A DNA stretch of 64,000 bases, from assembly GCA_002315535.1 (NCBI GenBank), contig DCHA01000057.1, positions 1 to 64,000 of the forward strand, read 5' to 3'. The notes below the pieces were generated by a model. The model had not been told where the DNA came from and did no database searches. It worked only from the letters and a program-made list of their open reading frames with translations. How positions within the stretch are numbered: the first letter of the stretch is position 1; each line of letters begins with the position of its first letter. The position numbers and the translations under genes were made by a program. This DNA comes from Firmicutes bacterium UBA1764. GTDB lineage: Bacteria; Bacillota; Clostridia; Peptostreptococcales; Anaerovoracaceae. Below are positions 34,250-42,859 of the stretch, piece after piece.

Positions 34250-34561
34250 CTAATTATTGAGTATTTCGAGGACTGTATTCTTTTGATCTTTAATTTTCTT
34301 TTTGAATAAGAAATAATGAACAAATCCCAAGACAGCTATTGCCGGAGATATAGCCATGAAAACAATTCCGAACTTAACTACTTCGGGATTGTCAATAAAC
34401 TCGAACATACCTATTCCTGCGGCAAAGACAGAAATAGCTGTTCTTATATAGGCTAAAAGAGATTGCGTGTTAGTTAAAGATGTACGATCAAAGGCCATTT
34501 CGGTTCTTACCTTGGCCATGTTGGTTTGTTCGATAGTCAGCCCAAGCTTTTTGTCTTCCAT
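34250..34561 (-). CDS. DUF202 family membrane protein
   Basis: A 103-residue protein with a short polar N-terminus and three hydrophobic helices. The sequence AFDRTSLTNTQSLLAYIRTAIS carries the R-T/S-x-L and L-A-x-x-R-T pattern of DUF202. Function is unknown, although some DUF202 proteins are tied to transport or phosphate handling. I start at the ATG preceded by AGAGGAAAT; an upstream in-frame stretch is not hydrophobic or conserved-looking. A promoter whose -35 overlaps the phased operator at 34629-34664 lies upstream, so it may belong to the sugar regulon. Confidence 0.75.
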   Translation of the reverse strand: MEDKKLGLTIEQTNMAKVRTEMAFDRTSLTNTQSLLAYIRTAISVFAAGIGMFEFIDNPEVVKFGIVFMAISPAIAVLGFVHYFLFKKKIKDQKNTVLEILNN

Positions 34562-34607
34562 TTTCCATTTCCTCTGCTGAGATCCCCACCTCAGTTTTCT
34601 AAATGTT

Positions 34608-34636
34608 ATAATAACAGAAAAAATGGAATGATACAA
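34608..34636 (-). promoter_or_regulatory. Promoter of the DUF202 gene
   Basis: Minus strand: TTGTAT, 17 bases, TATTAT. The -35 hexamer coincides with the first unit of the phased operator, as does the -35 of the MFS gene at the second operator copy. Confidence 0.55.
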
Positions 34637-34664
34637 GATGAAACATGTTGAAAATAATTGCTCA
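34629..34664. promoter_or_regulatory. Phased operator, copy A
   Basis: Four units begin exactly 10 bases apart: TGATAC (34629), TGAAAC (34639), TGAAAA (34649), TGCTCA (34659). Copy B at 41143-41178 has 31 of 36 identical bases. Repeats in phase with the helix are typical binding sites of DeoR-family repressors; such a gene is encoded at 42073-42834. Confidence 0.65.
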
Positions 34665-34803
34665 CTAATTACTTTTTTAACACTGTAGGGCATAATCCCA
34701 CTTAAAAAAATTATTCAAATCCGCAAAACCTGATATCGTTTATTTTTCAATGCATCCACGCGTAGGGTGTATGAGATGGGACAGAAAAGTGCAAATAAAA
34801 GCC

Positions 34804-34832
34804 TTGATTTAAATAGCTCAAATCCGTATAAT
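34804..34832 (+). promoter_or_regulatory. Promoter of the first carbohydrate ABC operon
   Basis: TTGATT and TATAAT are separated by exactly 17 bases, giving a leader of about 50 bases before the TTG start of the permease. Copy A of the phased operator lies about 140 bases upstream. The rest of the 34562-34890 gap shows no gene. Confidence 0.7.
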
Positions 34833-34890
34833 TACAGTGTATTGTTATAAAGAATTCCAATTTATAATCTTAAAACAGGAGGAATTAGTC

Positions 34891-35718
34891 TTGCAGCTTG
34901 GAAAAAGACCTGTATGGCAAACAACACTGATTTACATAGGACTCATCCTTGTATGTTTATTTTTCTTAATGCCTCTTTTGTGGATACTGAGAACATCTCT
35001 TATCACAAAGGCTGAAGCATATCAGATTCCACCGAACTTTAACGTTGCATTGACATTAGAGAACTATATAGAAGTTATTTCAGATAACGGCTTCGGCAGA
35101 TATTATCTGAACAGCGCTATAGTTGCTCTTATCTCTACAGTTCTTTCTGTAGTGCTTGGTGCGATGTCTTCATATTGGCTTTCAAGACAGCCGGGCAATA
35201 TGACCGGTGCTAAGCTTGCGATTCTTGCAACTCAGATGATTCCGCCAATTGTACTTGTTATTCCTATTAATACTATGATCAGATCCGTCGGACTTAATGA
35301 CACCTGGATGGCTCTGGTTCTTGCATATCTTACATTTAATCTTCCTTATGTTATTTGGATGCTCCTGGGCTTCTATGATAATGTCTCGAAAGAGCTTGAT
35401 GAGGCGAGCGCCATTGACGGCTGTAGCTCGCTGCAGACCTTCTTTAAAGTTATTTTCCCGCTTATTGCTCCGGGCATGATGGCAACAGCCGTATACAGCT
35501 TCCTTGTCAGCTGGAACGAATTCGTATTCGCGCTTGTTCTTTCCGGAAATGCCACCAGAACAATACCGGTTGCTATTGCCGCACTTGAAACACAAAACGG
35601 TGTAAAGATCGCTGAGCTTTGCGCATCAACAATACTCGCAATTCTCCCAATCGTTCTTCTTTCTTCATTTATTAAGAAGTACCTGGTTAACGGCCTTACA
35701 TTCGGTTCAATTAAATAG
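34891..35718 (+). CDS. Carbohydrate ABC permease (MalG class)
   Basis: A 275-residue channel subunit with six helices. FLMPLLWILRTSLITKAEAYQIPPNF opens the protein and the ATPase-coupling loop reads ELDEASAIDGCSSLQTFFKVIFPLIAPG, the MalG-type EAA motif. I choose the TTG at 34891 as start because a full AGGAGG lies eight bases upstream and the product then begins like the family. Unusually, this MalG-type subunit is the first gene of the operon, ahead of the binding protein. Confidence 0.9.
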   Translation: MQLGKRPVWQTTLIYIGLILVCLFFLMPLLWILRTSLITKAEAYQIPPNFNVALTLENYIEVISDNGFGRYYLNSAIVALISTVLSVVLGAMSSYWLSRQPGNMTGAKLAILATQMIPPIVLVIPINTMIRSVGLNDTWMALVLAYLTFNLPYVIWMLLGFYDNVSKELDEASAIDGCSSLQTFFKVIFPLIAPGMMATAVYSFLVSWNEFVFALVLSGNATRTIPVAIAALETQNGVKIAELCASTILAILPIVLLSSFIKKYLVNGLTFGSIK

Positions 35719-35784
35719 GTTGGTTTCTGCACAATGCAGATTCAATATATTAAGAATATGTTAATTCTATGGAGGAACAAAAAA

Positions 35785-37080
35785 ATGAAAAAGATTTTAG
35801 CAGTTCTTCTCGCACTCGCAATGATTTTCTCAATGACAGCATGCGGAAACAAGAAGGGTGAAGAAGTTGCTGAGACAAAGACTCTCAAGATCCTTATGGA
35901 AGACCTGAACGCAACAGATCAGGTTCTCGCTGTACTCGACGAATTCGAAGCACAGACAGGAATTAAGGTTGAAGCAGAAGTTATCAACTATGCTACAATG
36001 CACGATAAGCTCGTTACACAGCTTACAGCATCAACAAGCGATTATGACGTACTCGTAGTAGACTGCTACTGGGTAGGCGAATTCGCTGAAGCTGGTTGGA
36101 TGGAACCACTTGATTCTTACATTGAAAGAGATGGATTCGATACATCCGTATATCTCGACACAATGATGGAAATGGTTGGAGAACTTGATGGCGTTACATA
36201 CGAACTCCCGTTCTACAACTACATGATGGCTCTTATTTATCGTCCTGACGTATTTGCAGATGAGGGACTCCACGCTGCATATCAGGAAAAGTATGGTACA
36301 GATTTCGTAATGCCATGCGCAACACTTGCAGAATACGTTCAGATTGTTGAATTCGTAACAGAATACAACAAGGCTCAGGGCGTAGAAATGTACGGTACAG
36401 TACAGCAGGCAGGCCGTGGTGACCCGATCGCTGTAGAATTCTGCAACTACATGTATTCCAACGGTGGTGACTTCTATGATAAGAACGGAAACATCACAGT
36501 TAATAATCCGGAAGTTGTTGAAGCCCTCGAGCTTTACGTAGATGCAGTTAATAACGCATCTCCGGCAGGCGCTGCAGGATTCAACCTTGATGACGCTCAG
36601 GCTGTATACTTCTCAGGCAAGGCTGCATCATTCGTATCCTACAACACATTCATGCCAATCCTTGACGATCCTTCACAGTCACAGATTTGCGGACTTAGTG
36701 AAATCGCTAATATCCCTGGCGGACACGCACTCAACGGTGGTTGGGGTTGGGCTATTCCAAGCAACGCAAAGGATAAGGATGCTTCTTGGGAATTCATCAA
36801 GTTCATCGAAAGCCACGACATCGCTAAGAAGCGTGCTCTCGGCGGATCCGCTCCTACACGTACAGACATCTTCCAGGATGCAGACATCCAGGCACAGTAT
36901 CCGTACTATGACACAGTTCTCGACATCATGTCAGAAGCTGTAATGCTTCCAATCATGCCGGATTCAACCGCATTAATGGAAATCTTCGGCAGAGAATTAA
37001 GTGAAGCTGTATCCGGAGCTAAGACAGCTCAGGAAGCTCTTGATCAGGTTGCTCTCGAAATGAAGGACCTCAAGAGATAG
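35785..37080 (+). CDS. Carbohydrate-binding lipoprotein of ABC importer
   Basis: This 431-residue extracellular solute-binding protein is of family 1. The signal peptide ends in the lipobox MTAC with Cys20. The mature protein shows EFEAQTGIKVEAEVINYATMHDKLVTQLTASTSDYDVLVVDCYWVGEFAEAGWMEPLD and GGWGWAIPSNAKDKDASWEFIKFI, typical of sugar-binding proteins. I start at the ATG preceded by GGAGGAAC; an earlier in-frame ATG would put extra residues before the signal peptide. A large hairpin separates it from the next permease, so it is probably made in excess. Confidence 0.92.
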   Translation: MKKILAVLLALAMIFSMTACGNKKGEEVAETKTLKILMEDLNATDQVLAVLDEFEAQTGIKVEAEVINYATMHDKLVTQLTASTSDYDVLVVDCYWVGEFAEAGWMEPLDSYIERDGFDTSVYLDTMMEMVGELDGVTYELPFYNYMMALIYRPDVFADEGLHAAYQEKYGTDFVMPCATLAEYVQIVEFVTEYNKAQGVEMYGTVQQAGRGDPIAVEFCNYMYSNGGDFYDKNGNITVNNPEVVEALELYVDAVNNASPAGAAGFNLDDAQAVYFSGKAASFVSYNTFMPILDDPSQSQICGLSEIANIPGGHALNGGWGWAIPSNAKDKDASWEFIKFIESHDIAKKRALGGSAPTRTDIFQDADIQAQYPYYDTVLDIMSEAVMLPIMPDSTALMEIFGRELSEAVSGAKTAQEALDQVALEMKDLKR

Positions 37081-37103
37081 TTAGACGTTTAATTACTACC
37101 TTT

Positions 37104-37139
37104 CTATGTCACCGGTGGATTAAGCCACCGGTGGCATAG
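37104..37139 (+). other. Hairpin after the binding-protein gene
   Basis: Fifteen-base arms (CTATGTCACCGGTGG and CCACCGGTGGCATAG, one G-T pair) enclose ATTAAG. No T-tract follows. It probably protects the upstream binding-protein mRNA and lowers expression of the membrane genes. Confidence 0.65.
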
Positions 37140-37158
37140 AGAAATTTGGAGGAACTAT

Positions 37159-38031
37159 ATGTTATCCGATAGAAGAAAGAATATTGCAATATTCCTTTTA
37201 CCGTCTTTGGTAATGCTTATTGTTACAGTAGTCGTACCATTGCTTTATTCTTTTGCAACAAGCTTCTTTTCTTTAGACCTTAAATATAAGGGCTGGGGCG
37301 AATTTGTAGGCCTCGGAAATTATTTTTCAGCTCTGAAGGATCAATATTTCATGGGTTCAATTAAGACCACAGTAATATTCTCTGTTATTGTAGTAGCTAT
37401 TGAATTCATTGTGGGTTTTGCAATTGCATTACTCTTTAACACAAATGTTAAGGGAAAGAATTTCTTCTTCTCTATTGTAATCATCCCTATGATGATTACA
37501 CCTGTTGCAGTAGGTCTTACTTGGAGACTTCTCCTGCACAGTACACTTGGCGTAGTAAATTGGTTTCTGTCACTCCTCGGAATTGCCGGAAAAGCATGGC
37601 TCGCAGATAATGCAACCGCTCTGGCAACAGTAATATTCATCGATGTATGGCAGCAAATTTCATATATGGTACTGGTGCTTCTCGCCGGTCTCGTTTCACT
37701 TCCAAAGGAACCTTATGAGGCCGCAAGCATTGACGGAGCTTCAAAGTGGCAAAGCTTTAAGTTCATCACAATGCCGCTTATGGCACCTACCTTCCTCGTA
37801 GCTATTCTTCTTCGTTTAATTACCGCATTTAAGACCTACGATCTTATCTACGTACTCACAAAGGGTGGCCCGGGAACATCAACAGAAGTTGTAAGTTATT
37901 ATATTTATAAGACAGCATTTACTCATCTGAAGACAAGTAAGGCTGCAGCAATGTCATTTATCTTGCTGATAATTCTTATTCCGGTAAGTTATATCGCAAC
38001 ACGAATTCTTAAGAACAGAAATGAAGGTTAA
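37159..38031 (+). CDS. Carbohydrate ABC permease (MalF class)
   Basis: A 290-residue MalF/UgpA-type channel subunit. Helices are visible from FLLPSLVMLIVTVVVPLLYS onward; FVGLGNYFSALKDQYFMGSIKTTVIFS is a family mark, and the coupling loop is EPYEAASIDGASKWQSFKFITMPLMAP. The end region LIYVLTKGGPGTSTEVVSYYIYKTAF is diagnostic for sugar permeases. It lies between the lipoprotein and the ATPase gene, with a six-base gap to the latter. Confidence 0.93.
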   Translation: MLSDRRKNIAIFLLPSLVMLIVTVVVPLLYSFATSFFSLDLKYKGWGEFVGLGNYFSALKDQYFMGSIKTTVIFSVIVVAIEFIVGFAIALLFNTNVKGKNFFFSIVIIPMMITPVAVGLTWRLLLHSTLGVVNWFLSLLGIAGKAWLADNATALATVIFIDVWQQISYMVLVLLAGLVSLPKEPYEAASIDGASKWQSFKFITMPLMAPTFLVAILLRLITAFKTYDLIYVLTKGGPGTSTEVVSYYIYKTAFTHLKTSKAAAMSFILLIILIPVSYIATRILKNRNEG

Positions 38032-38037
38032 CGGACT

Positions 38038-39243
38038 ATGGCAACAGTAACATTAAAAGGAATTAAAAAGATTTACCCACTTAGCGATGATGATAAGAAA
38101 AAGGGTAAGAAGGGCCTCTTTAAAAAGCATGAAGAGGAAATCGAACACGAAGAGAAAGTCAACCTTCAGATTACCGATCAGGGAACAGTTGCAGTTCAGG
38201 AATTCAATCTTGATATCGCAGACAAAGAATTTATTGTTCTCGTAGGTCCATCAGGCTGCGGAAAATCAACAACTCTTCGTATGATCGCAGGCCTTGAAAC
38301 TATTTCAGAAGGTGAACTTTATATCGATGGTCAGCTTGTAAACAACAAGCCACCAAAGGACAGAGATATAGCAATGGTTTTCCAGAACTATGCTCTTTAT
38401 CCTCATATGTCAGTATATGATAACCTTGCATTCGCTCTGAAGATCAGAAAGACTCCAAAGGATATCATTGATAAGAAGGTTAGAGATGCCGCAGAAATCC
38501 TCGGTATCACAGAATATCTTCACAGAAAGCCAAAGGCACTCTCCGGCGGACAGAGACAGCGTGTAGCAATCGGCAGAGCTATCGTTCGTGAGCCACAGGT
38601 ATTCCTTATGGACGAGCCTCTTTCCAACCTTGATGCTAAGCTGCGTAACCAGATGCGTGCTGAAATCATTAAGCTCCGTCAGCGTATTGATACAACCTTT
38701 ATTTACGTAACACACGACCAGACAGAAGCTATGACTCTTGGTGACAGAATTGTTATTATGAAGGATGGTTTCATTCAGCAGATCGGTACTCCGTACGAAG
38801 TATTCCATCACCCTGCAAACCTCTTCGTAGCAGGCTTCATCGGAACACCTCAGATGAACTTCTTCAAGACAGAGCTCGCAGAAGAAAATGGACAGTATTA
38901 TGTTCCTCTCTTCGGAGTTAAGTTCCCTATGGATGCGGCACACATGGAGCAGATTAAAGAAAAGGGTATTAAGCCTCAGGAAATTACCATGGGTATCAGA
39001 CCTGAAGACGTATCCATTTGCTATGAGGGTGGCGTAGAAGCAACAGTAGATGTATGCGAAATGATGGGTTCATCACTTCACATTCACACCACAATTGAGG
39101 ATAAGGAAATCGTTGTTATCGCTCAGTCAAAAGAGCTTCCTGAAGACAAGCAGCTTGGATTCGCTCACGGTGATAAGATTAGACTTCACTTCGACGGACA
39201 CGTTCTGCATCTCTTCGGACTTGATGAAAAGAACTTATTCTAA
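38038..39243 (+). CDS. Carbohydrate ABC importer ATPase (MsmX/UgpC class) with insertion
   Basis: A 401-residue ATPase with Walker [11 protein letters not shown]-loop [11 protein letters not shown], signature LSGGQRQRV, Walker [13 protein letters not shown] and a C-terminal TOBE-type domain. Compared with the paralogue at 58723-59835 it has about 38 extra residues between the first two beta strands (roughly residues 13-50), rich in Lys and Glu ([20 protein letters not shown]). The rest of the N-terminus aligns well. It ends the operon, with a terminator lying inside the opposite-strand gene. Confidence 0.93.
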   Translation: MATVTLKGIKKIYPLSDDDKKKGKKGLFKKHEEEIEHEEKVNLQITDQGTVAVQEFNLDIADKEFIVLVGPSGCGKSTTLRMIAGLETISEGELYIDGQLVNNKPPKDRDIAMVFQNYALYPHMSVYDNLAFALKIRKTPKDIIDKKVRDAAEILGITEYLHRKPKALSGGQRQRVAIGRAIVREPQVFLMDEPLSNLDAKLRNQMRAEIIKLRQRIDTTFIYVTHDQTEAMTLGDRIVIMKDGFIQQIGTPYEVFHHPANLFVAGFIGTPQMNFFKTELAEENGQYYVPLFGVKFPMDAAHMEQIKEKGIKPQEITMGIRPEDVSICYEGGVEATVDVCEMMGSSLHIHTTIEDKEIVVIAQSKELPEDKQLGFAHGDKIRLHFDGHVLHLFGLDEKNLF

Positions 39244-39256
39244 AAGAAATAATGAA

Positions 39257-39889
39257 TTAAAGAATTTCGCGGATCAGCTTTTCCAGAGCATCCGCGATTT
39301 TTTTATGCTCGGAATTAATCATATGAAGACCGTCAATATTTGATGCCTTCGCAACGCTTGCGGCATCAAAGAAATACGCATCAAATCTCTCTGCTACGGC
39401 TTTAATTCTGCCGCCTAGATCCTTGGATCTGTCGATGGACTCCTGGTTAAATTCTTCTCCGGCCTTAAGTACGGTTTTGCCAACATGAATCGGGGAAACT
39501 AACAGGATCTTTGGAACCTGCTGGTTTTCAGCGGCGCAGATATTTCTGATTTTATTGCAGTAAAGCCCCAGTGCTTCTGCGCTTGCGTAATTTGAGCTTG
39601 GAAGATAGTCCTTAAAGTCGTTGGTTCCAAGCATAATTATTACGAGATCAAGAGGGCTCTGGCTGAGAACTGCCGAGTCTAGGCTCTTGTATCCGTTTCT
39701 GTCAATGCAAATGGGATCATCGTATATAGTTGTTCTGCTGTTGAGCCCGTTTTCGATGATTTTGTAATCGCTGCCAAGCTGCTTTTGAAGCAGGCCTGTC
39801 CATCTTGTATCTATATCATGACGCTGCGCTTGTGATCCGGGAATATAGCCCCATGTGTTGGAATCGCCGTAGCATAAAATATTCTTCAT
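39257..39889 (-). CDS. SGNH/GDSL-type esterase (first copy)
   Basis: This 210-residue SGNH hydrolase probably removes acetyl or acyl groups from carbohydrates. Block I is CYGDSNTWGY (catalytic Ser), block III is IIMLGTNDFKD, and the C-terminal catalytic pair lies in IDGLHMINSEHKKIADAL. No signal peptide is present, so it acts in the cytoplasm. It follows the MFS gene by two bases on the minus strand. It is related to the esterase at 54647-55285. A deacetylase for an imported acetylated sugar is likely (inference). Confidence 0.85.
   Translation of the reverse strand: MKNILCYGDSNTWGYIPGSQAQRHDIDTRWTGLLQKQLGSDYKIIENGLNSRTTIYDDPICIDRNGYKSLDSAVLSQSPLDLVIIMLGTNDFKDYLPSSNYASAEALGLYCNKIRNICAAENQQVPKILLVSPIHVGKTVLKAGEEFNQESIDRSKDLGGRIKAVAERFDAYFFDAASVAKASNIDGLHMINSEHKKIADALEKLIREIL
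39267..39304 (+). terminator. Terminator of the first carbohydrate ABC operon
   Basis: TCGCGGAT pairs with ATCCGCGA across a 15-base loop, then seven T residues. It is embedded in the last codons of the opposite-strand SGNH gene. Confidence 0.75.
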
Positions 39890-39891
39890 AA

Positions 39892-41082
39892 CTAATCCTT
39901 TCTCTGATTTTGAGCAATAGCCTTTGGAACCGCAAACAGGATGATAAAGAATCCTATTAATGCGAAGAATACGGATGATTTAAGCATGAATCTGAGTCCG
40001 AAGCCTGTGATAAACAGACCTCCGAAGAGATTCCCCACAGCAAGCCCGAGTGAATAAGCCGCTGTAATGGTGGACTGACCCTTAACCATGTCCTTGTTAT
40101 CTATGCATTCCCTCGCATAGTACATTTGCACCGGAGAGATGAATACGTAAGATACAGCCTGCATCAGCTCGATTAAAACTACGTGGAAGCTCATGCTTGC
40201 AAGCACAAAGAGCAGCATTTTTACCACATAGAAGAAGCCTCCGAGGCACATTATCTTATAGGATCCGAACTTCTTGTGCAGTCTTCCGAATACTATCATT
40301 GCCGGAGCCTCGATAACTGTGGCAAACAGCAGCGCCAGGCCGACTGTTGAGCTGTCTCCGCCGAGAGGCCTTACTATCTCGATAAGATAGTTTTCGGTCA
40401 TTATGTGTACGAGTGAGCAGAACAGAATGCCTACAATTGAAGCGCAGTACCAGCGGTATTTTTTAATAAACTGGATAAGACTTGAGCTTTCGGTTGCACT
40501 TACCTTTATTTTAACATCTCCGGCCGGAGTTTTCGGATAGGAAATGCAAACAAATGCGTAAATGATTGTGGTAACTATTGAAATAATAGGCATCCAGTCG
40601 ATGCTGTAATGCTGCATGACAAAGCCGATTATTGGGGACGCGATTGCAAAGCCTATTGCTCCGGCGGCACGTCCGGCTTCATAGTTTATATTCCACATGC
40701 GTATGCTGTAGTAGACGCTGATTGAGTTAAGCAGAGGAATTTGCATGTCCATTACGCAAATTGCTATTACGTAAACGACAGAAAATACGAGCTTTGGCAA
40801 ATCAAACAGGGCTATAAGCAGGAAGCAAAGCCCGCTGAGCAGGGCCATGCCTGCCATGATAGCCGGAAGAACGTTTTTTGTAGCCTTGTCTACGTAGTCT
40901 GCGAGGAATGGCTGGAATAAAAATGACAGGAAATTCCCGAGGAACAGTATTACACCGATATAAGCCGCGGAATATCCCTTGCCGAGCATAAAGGTCGCAG
41001 CAAAAGAGAACATGCCACAGTACGCGAGCCAGTAGCATGCTTGACTTAAAACATATTTAAATGTCAGGTTTTTTTTCGTCAT
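39892..41082 (-). CDS. MFS transporter (MFS_1-like sugar/nucleoside group)
   Basis: A 396-residue carrier with twelve predicted helices in two halves. It begins FKYVLSQACYWLAYCGMFSFAATFMLGKGYSAAYIGVILFLGNFLSFLFQPFLADYVD, which resembles the LacY/nucleoside H+ symporter-like subgroup. It is cotranscribed with the cytoplasmic SGNH esterase, so it probably imports an acylated sugar or sugar-like compound. It is divergent from the BtpA operon and shares its phased operator. Confidence 0.85.
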   Translation of the reverse strand: MTKKNLTFKYVLSQACYWLAYCGMFSFAATFMLGKGYSAAYIGVILFLGNFLSFLFQPFLADYVDKATKNVLPAIMAGMALLSGLCFLLIALFDLPKLVFSVVYVIAICVMDMQIPLLNSISVYYSIRMWNINYEAGRAAGAIGFAIASPIIGFVMQHYSIDWMPIISIVTTIIYAFVCISYPKTPAGDVKIKVSATESSSLIQFIKKYRWYCASIVGILFCSLVHIMTENYLIEIVRPLGGDSSTVGLALLFATVIEAPAMIVFGRLHKKFGSYKIMCLGGFFYVVKMLLFVLASMSFHVVLIELMQAVSYVFISPVQMYYARECIDNKDMVKGQSTITAAYSLGLAVGNLFGGLFITGFGLRFMLKSSVFFALIGFFIILFAVPKAIAQNQRKD

Positions 41083-41121
41083 AAAAACCGGAATATATTA
41101 ATGTACGTTTTCTTTTCTTAA

Positions 41122-41150
41122 ATTTTATCACAATTATTTGAGTGAAACAA
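41122..41150 (-). promoter_or_regulatory. Promoter of the MFS-SGNH operon
   Basis: Minus strand: TTGTTT, 17 bases, TAAAAT preceded by TGA (extended -10). The -35 lies in the first unit of phased operator copy B. Confidence 0.6.
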
Positions 41151-41178
41151 TATGAAACATATTGAAAAAAAGTGCTCA
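41143..41178. promoter_or_regulatory. Phased operator, copy B
   Basis: Four units begin exactly 10 bases apart: TGAAAC (41143), TGAAAC (41153), TGAAAA (41163), TGCTCA (41173). The array covers the -35 hexamers of both divergent promoters, so a bound protein should repress both. It matches copy A at 34629-34664 in 31 of 36 bases. Confidence 0.72.
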
Positions 41179-41190
41179 TAGTAATATAAT
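41162..41190 (+). promoter_or_regulatory. Promoter of the BtpA-DeoR-kinase operon
   Basis: TTGAAA and TATAAT are exactly 17 bases apart. The -35 coincides with the third unit of the phased operator. Confidence 0.75.
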
Positions 41191-41253
41191 TGAATCAATA
41201 AAAGACTAGAAGTCACATATTTTAATTTTTTGTAATGAATAAGGAGAATAAAA

Positions 41254-42066
41254 ATGAGTTGGTTACAAGAAACATTTAATGTAGAAAAGCCTATTATCGC
41301 TATGTGTCATCTTCAGGCAATGCCTGGTGATCCTTACTTTGACGCTGCAAAGGGTATGAAGGACGTTGTTGAAAAAGGTAAGCACGACCTGGAAGCTCTT
41401 CAGGAAGGCGGAGTAGATGGAATCATGTTCTCTAACGAATTCTCACTTCCATATCTCACAAAAGTTAAGCCGGAAACAGTTGCTGCAATGGCAAGAGTAG
41501 TTGGCGAACTTATGCATGAAATTTCAGTTCCTTACGGCGTTAACTGCCTCTGGGATCCTATTGCCTCCATCGATCTTGCTGCAGCAGTAGATGCAAAGTT
41601 CATCCGCGAAATCATGACAGGTGTTTACGCTTCTGACTTCGGTCTCTGGAATACAAACGTAGGCGAAACAGTTCGCCACAAGCACGAGCTTGGTCTTGAT
41701 AACTTAAAGCTTCTCTTCAACATCGTTCCTGAAGCAGCTCGTTATCTTGCAGACAGAAGCATGGCTGATATTGCTAAGTCAACAGAATTCAACAACAAGC
41801 CGGATGCAATCTGCGTATCAGGACTCACAGCTGGTTCAGAAACAGATACACAGGCACTCAAGGTTGTTAAGGATTCCGTAAAGCGCACACCGATTCTTGT
41901 TAACACAGGATGCAACAAGGACAACATCGTTCGTCAGCTTTCAGTAGCAGACGGTGCAGTTTGCGCAACAACATTCAAGTTTGACGGCGTATTCGAAAAC
42001 CTCGTAGATGTTAACCGTGTAAAGGAATTCATGGGCGTTGTTAAGGAATTCCGTAAGACACTCTAA
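41254..42066 (+). CDS. BtpA/SgcQ family TIM-barrel protein
   Basis: A 270-residue BtpA-family protein, as shown by KPIIAMCHLQAMPGDPYFD, HDLEALQEGGVDGIMFSNEFSLPY, ISVPYGVNCLWDPIASIDLAAAVDAKFIREIMTGVY and CVSGLTAGSETD. The family is a phosphate-binding-type TIM barrel named after a photosystem I biogenesis factor and E. coli SgcQ, which lies in a sugar gene cluster; no reaction is firmly established. First gene of an operon with DeoR regulator, FGGY kinase, SDR and HAD phosphatase, it is probably a lyase or aldolase-like step in sugar breakdown (inference). Confidence 0.85.
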   Translation: MSWLQETFNVEKPIIAMCHLQAMPGDPYFDAAKGMKDVVEKGKHDLEALQEGGVDGIMFSNEFSLPYLTKVKPETVAAMARVVGELMHEISVPYGVNCLWDPIASIDLAAAVDAKFIREIMTGVYASDFGLWNTNVGETVRHKHELGLDNLKLLFNIVPEAARYLADRSMADIAKSTEFNNKPDAICVSGLTAGSETDTQALKVVKDSVKRTPILVNTGCNKDNIVRQLSVADGAVCATTFKFDGVFENLVDVNRVKEFMGVVKEFRKTL

Positions 42067-42072
42067 TAAATT

Positions 42073-42834
42073 ATGATTAAAGCAGAACGTTGGGAAACTA
42101 TTGAAAAGCATTTGGAAACCGCAGGTTATGCCTCGGTTTCCGAATTAATGAGTTTAACGGATTCGTCAAGGGCAACCACGAGAAGAGATCTTGATTCCCT
42201 TGCTGAGGCAGGCAGACTTTCCCTTACTCACGGCGGCGCAGTATCAATCTTTCAGAAGGCTCCAATCGAAGGCAGCTACGAAGAAAAGATTGTATCCAAT
42301 GCTGATGAAAAGGACAGAATTGCAAGGCTTGCAGCCAGCATGATTAAGCCGGGCGATAAGGTCTTCGTAGACTCCGGAACAACCACCTTCAAGATAGTTC
42401 CTTATCTCAGCAAAATTGAAAATCTGACCGTAATAACCAATGATGTAAATATCGCATCAAGGCTTTACAACATGTCAAACATCAGCATGGTTATTTTGGG
42501 CGGAGTAGTAAGACCGGGATATTGTTCAATTATAGGATATTCCGCAGAGATGCAGGCCAAGGAAATGAACGCAGATATCTGCTTCGTTGGTACAGACTAC
42601 ATCAATGAAAAGGGAATATACATTTCCAATCTTGATGAGGTTGGAATCAAGACCAGTATCATGAGTAACTCAAGCAAGATTGTGGTCCTTTGCGATCACA
42701 GCAAGATGGGGCTCGAGGGCTTCGCAAGAATTAATACTCTTGAGAATCTTGATATGGTAATTACGGGTAAGGAATCTTTAAAGAATCCCAAAACTGCAAA
42801 AATGGAAACAAAATGTAAGTTTATGTTCGCATAG
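42073..42834 (+). CDS. DeoR family sugar-operon regulator
   Basis: A 253-residue transcription regulator. The N-terminal helix-turn-helix (YASVSELMSLTDSSRATTRRDLDSLAEAGRLSLTHGGA) is followed by the DeoR sugar-phosphate-sensing domain (DKVFVDSGTTTFKIVPYL, LTVITNDVNIASRL, VILGGVVRPGYCSIIG, KIVVLCDHSKMGLEG). Such proteins are usually repressors released by a phosphorylated sugar. It is the second gene of the operon whose promoter carries the phased TGAAA operator, and the most likely protein to bind both operator copies. Confidence 0.93.
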   Translation: MIKAERWETIEKHLETAGYASVSELMSLTDSSRATTRRDLDSLAEAGRLSLTHGGAVSIFQKAPIEGSYEEKIVSNADEKDRIARLAASMIKPGDKVFVDSGTTTFKIVPYLSKIENLTVITNDVNIASRLYNMSNISMVILGGVVRPGYCSIIGYSAEMQAKEMNADICFVGTDYINEKGIYISNLDEVGIKTSIMSNSSKIVVLCDHSKMGLEGFARINTLENLDMVITGKESLKNPKTAKMETKCKFMFA

Positions 42835-42859
42835 ACTTTGATAAATCGGAGGTAACAGA

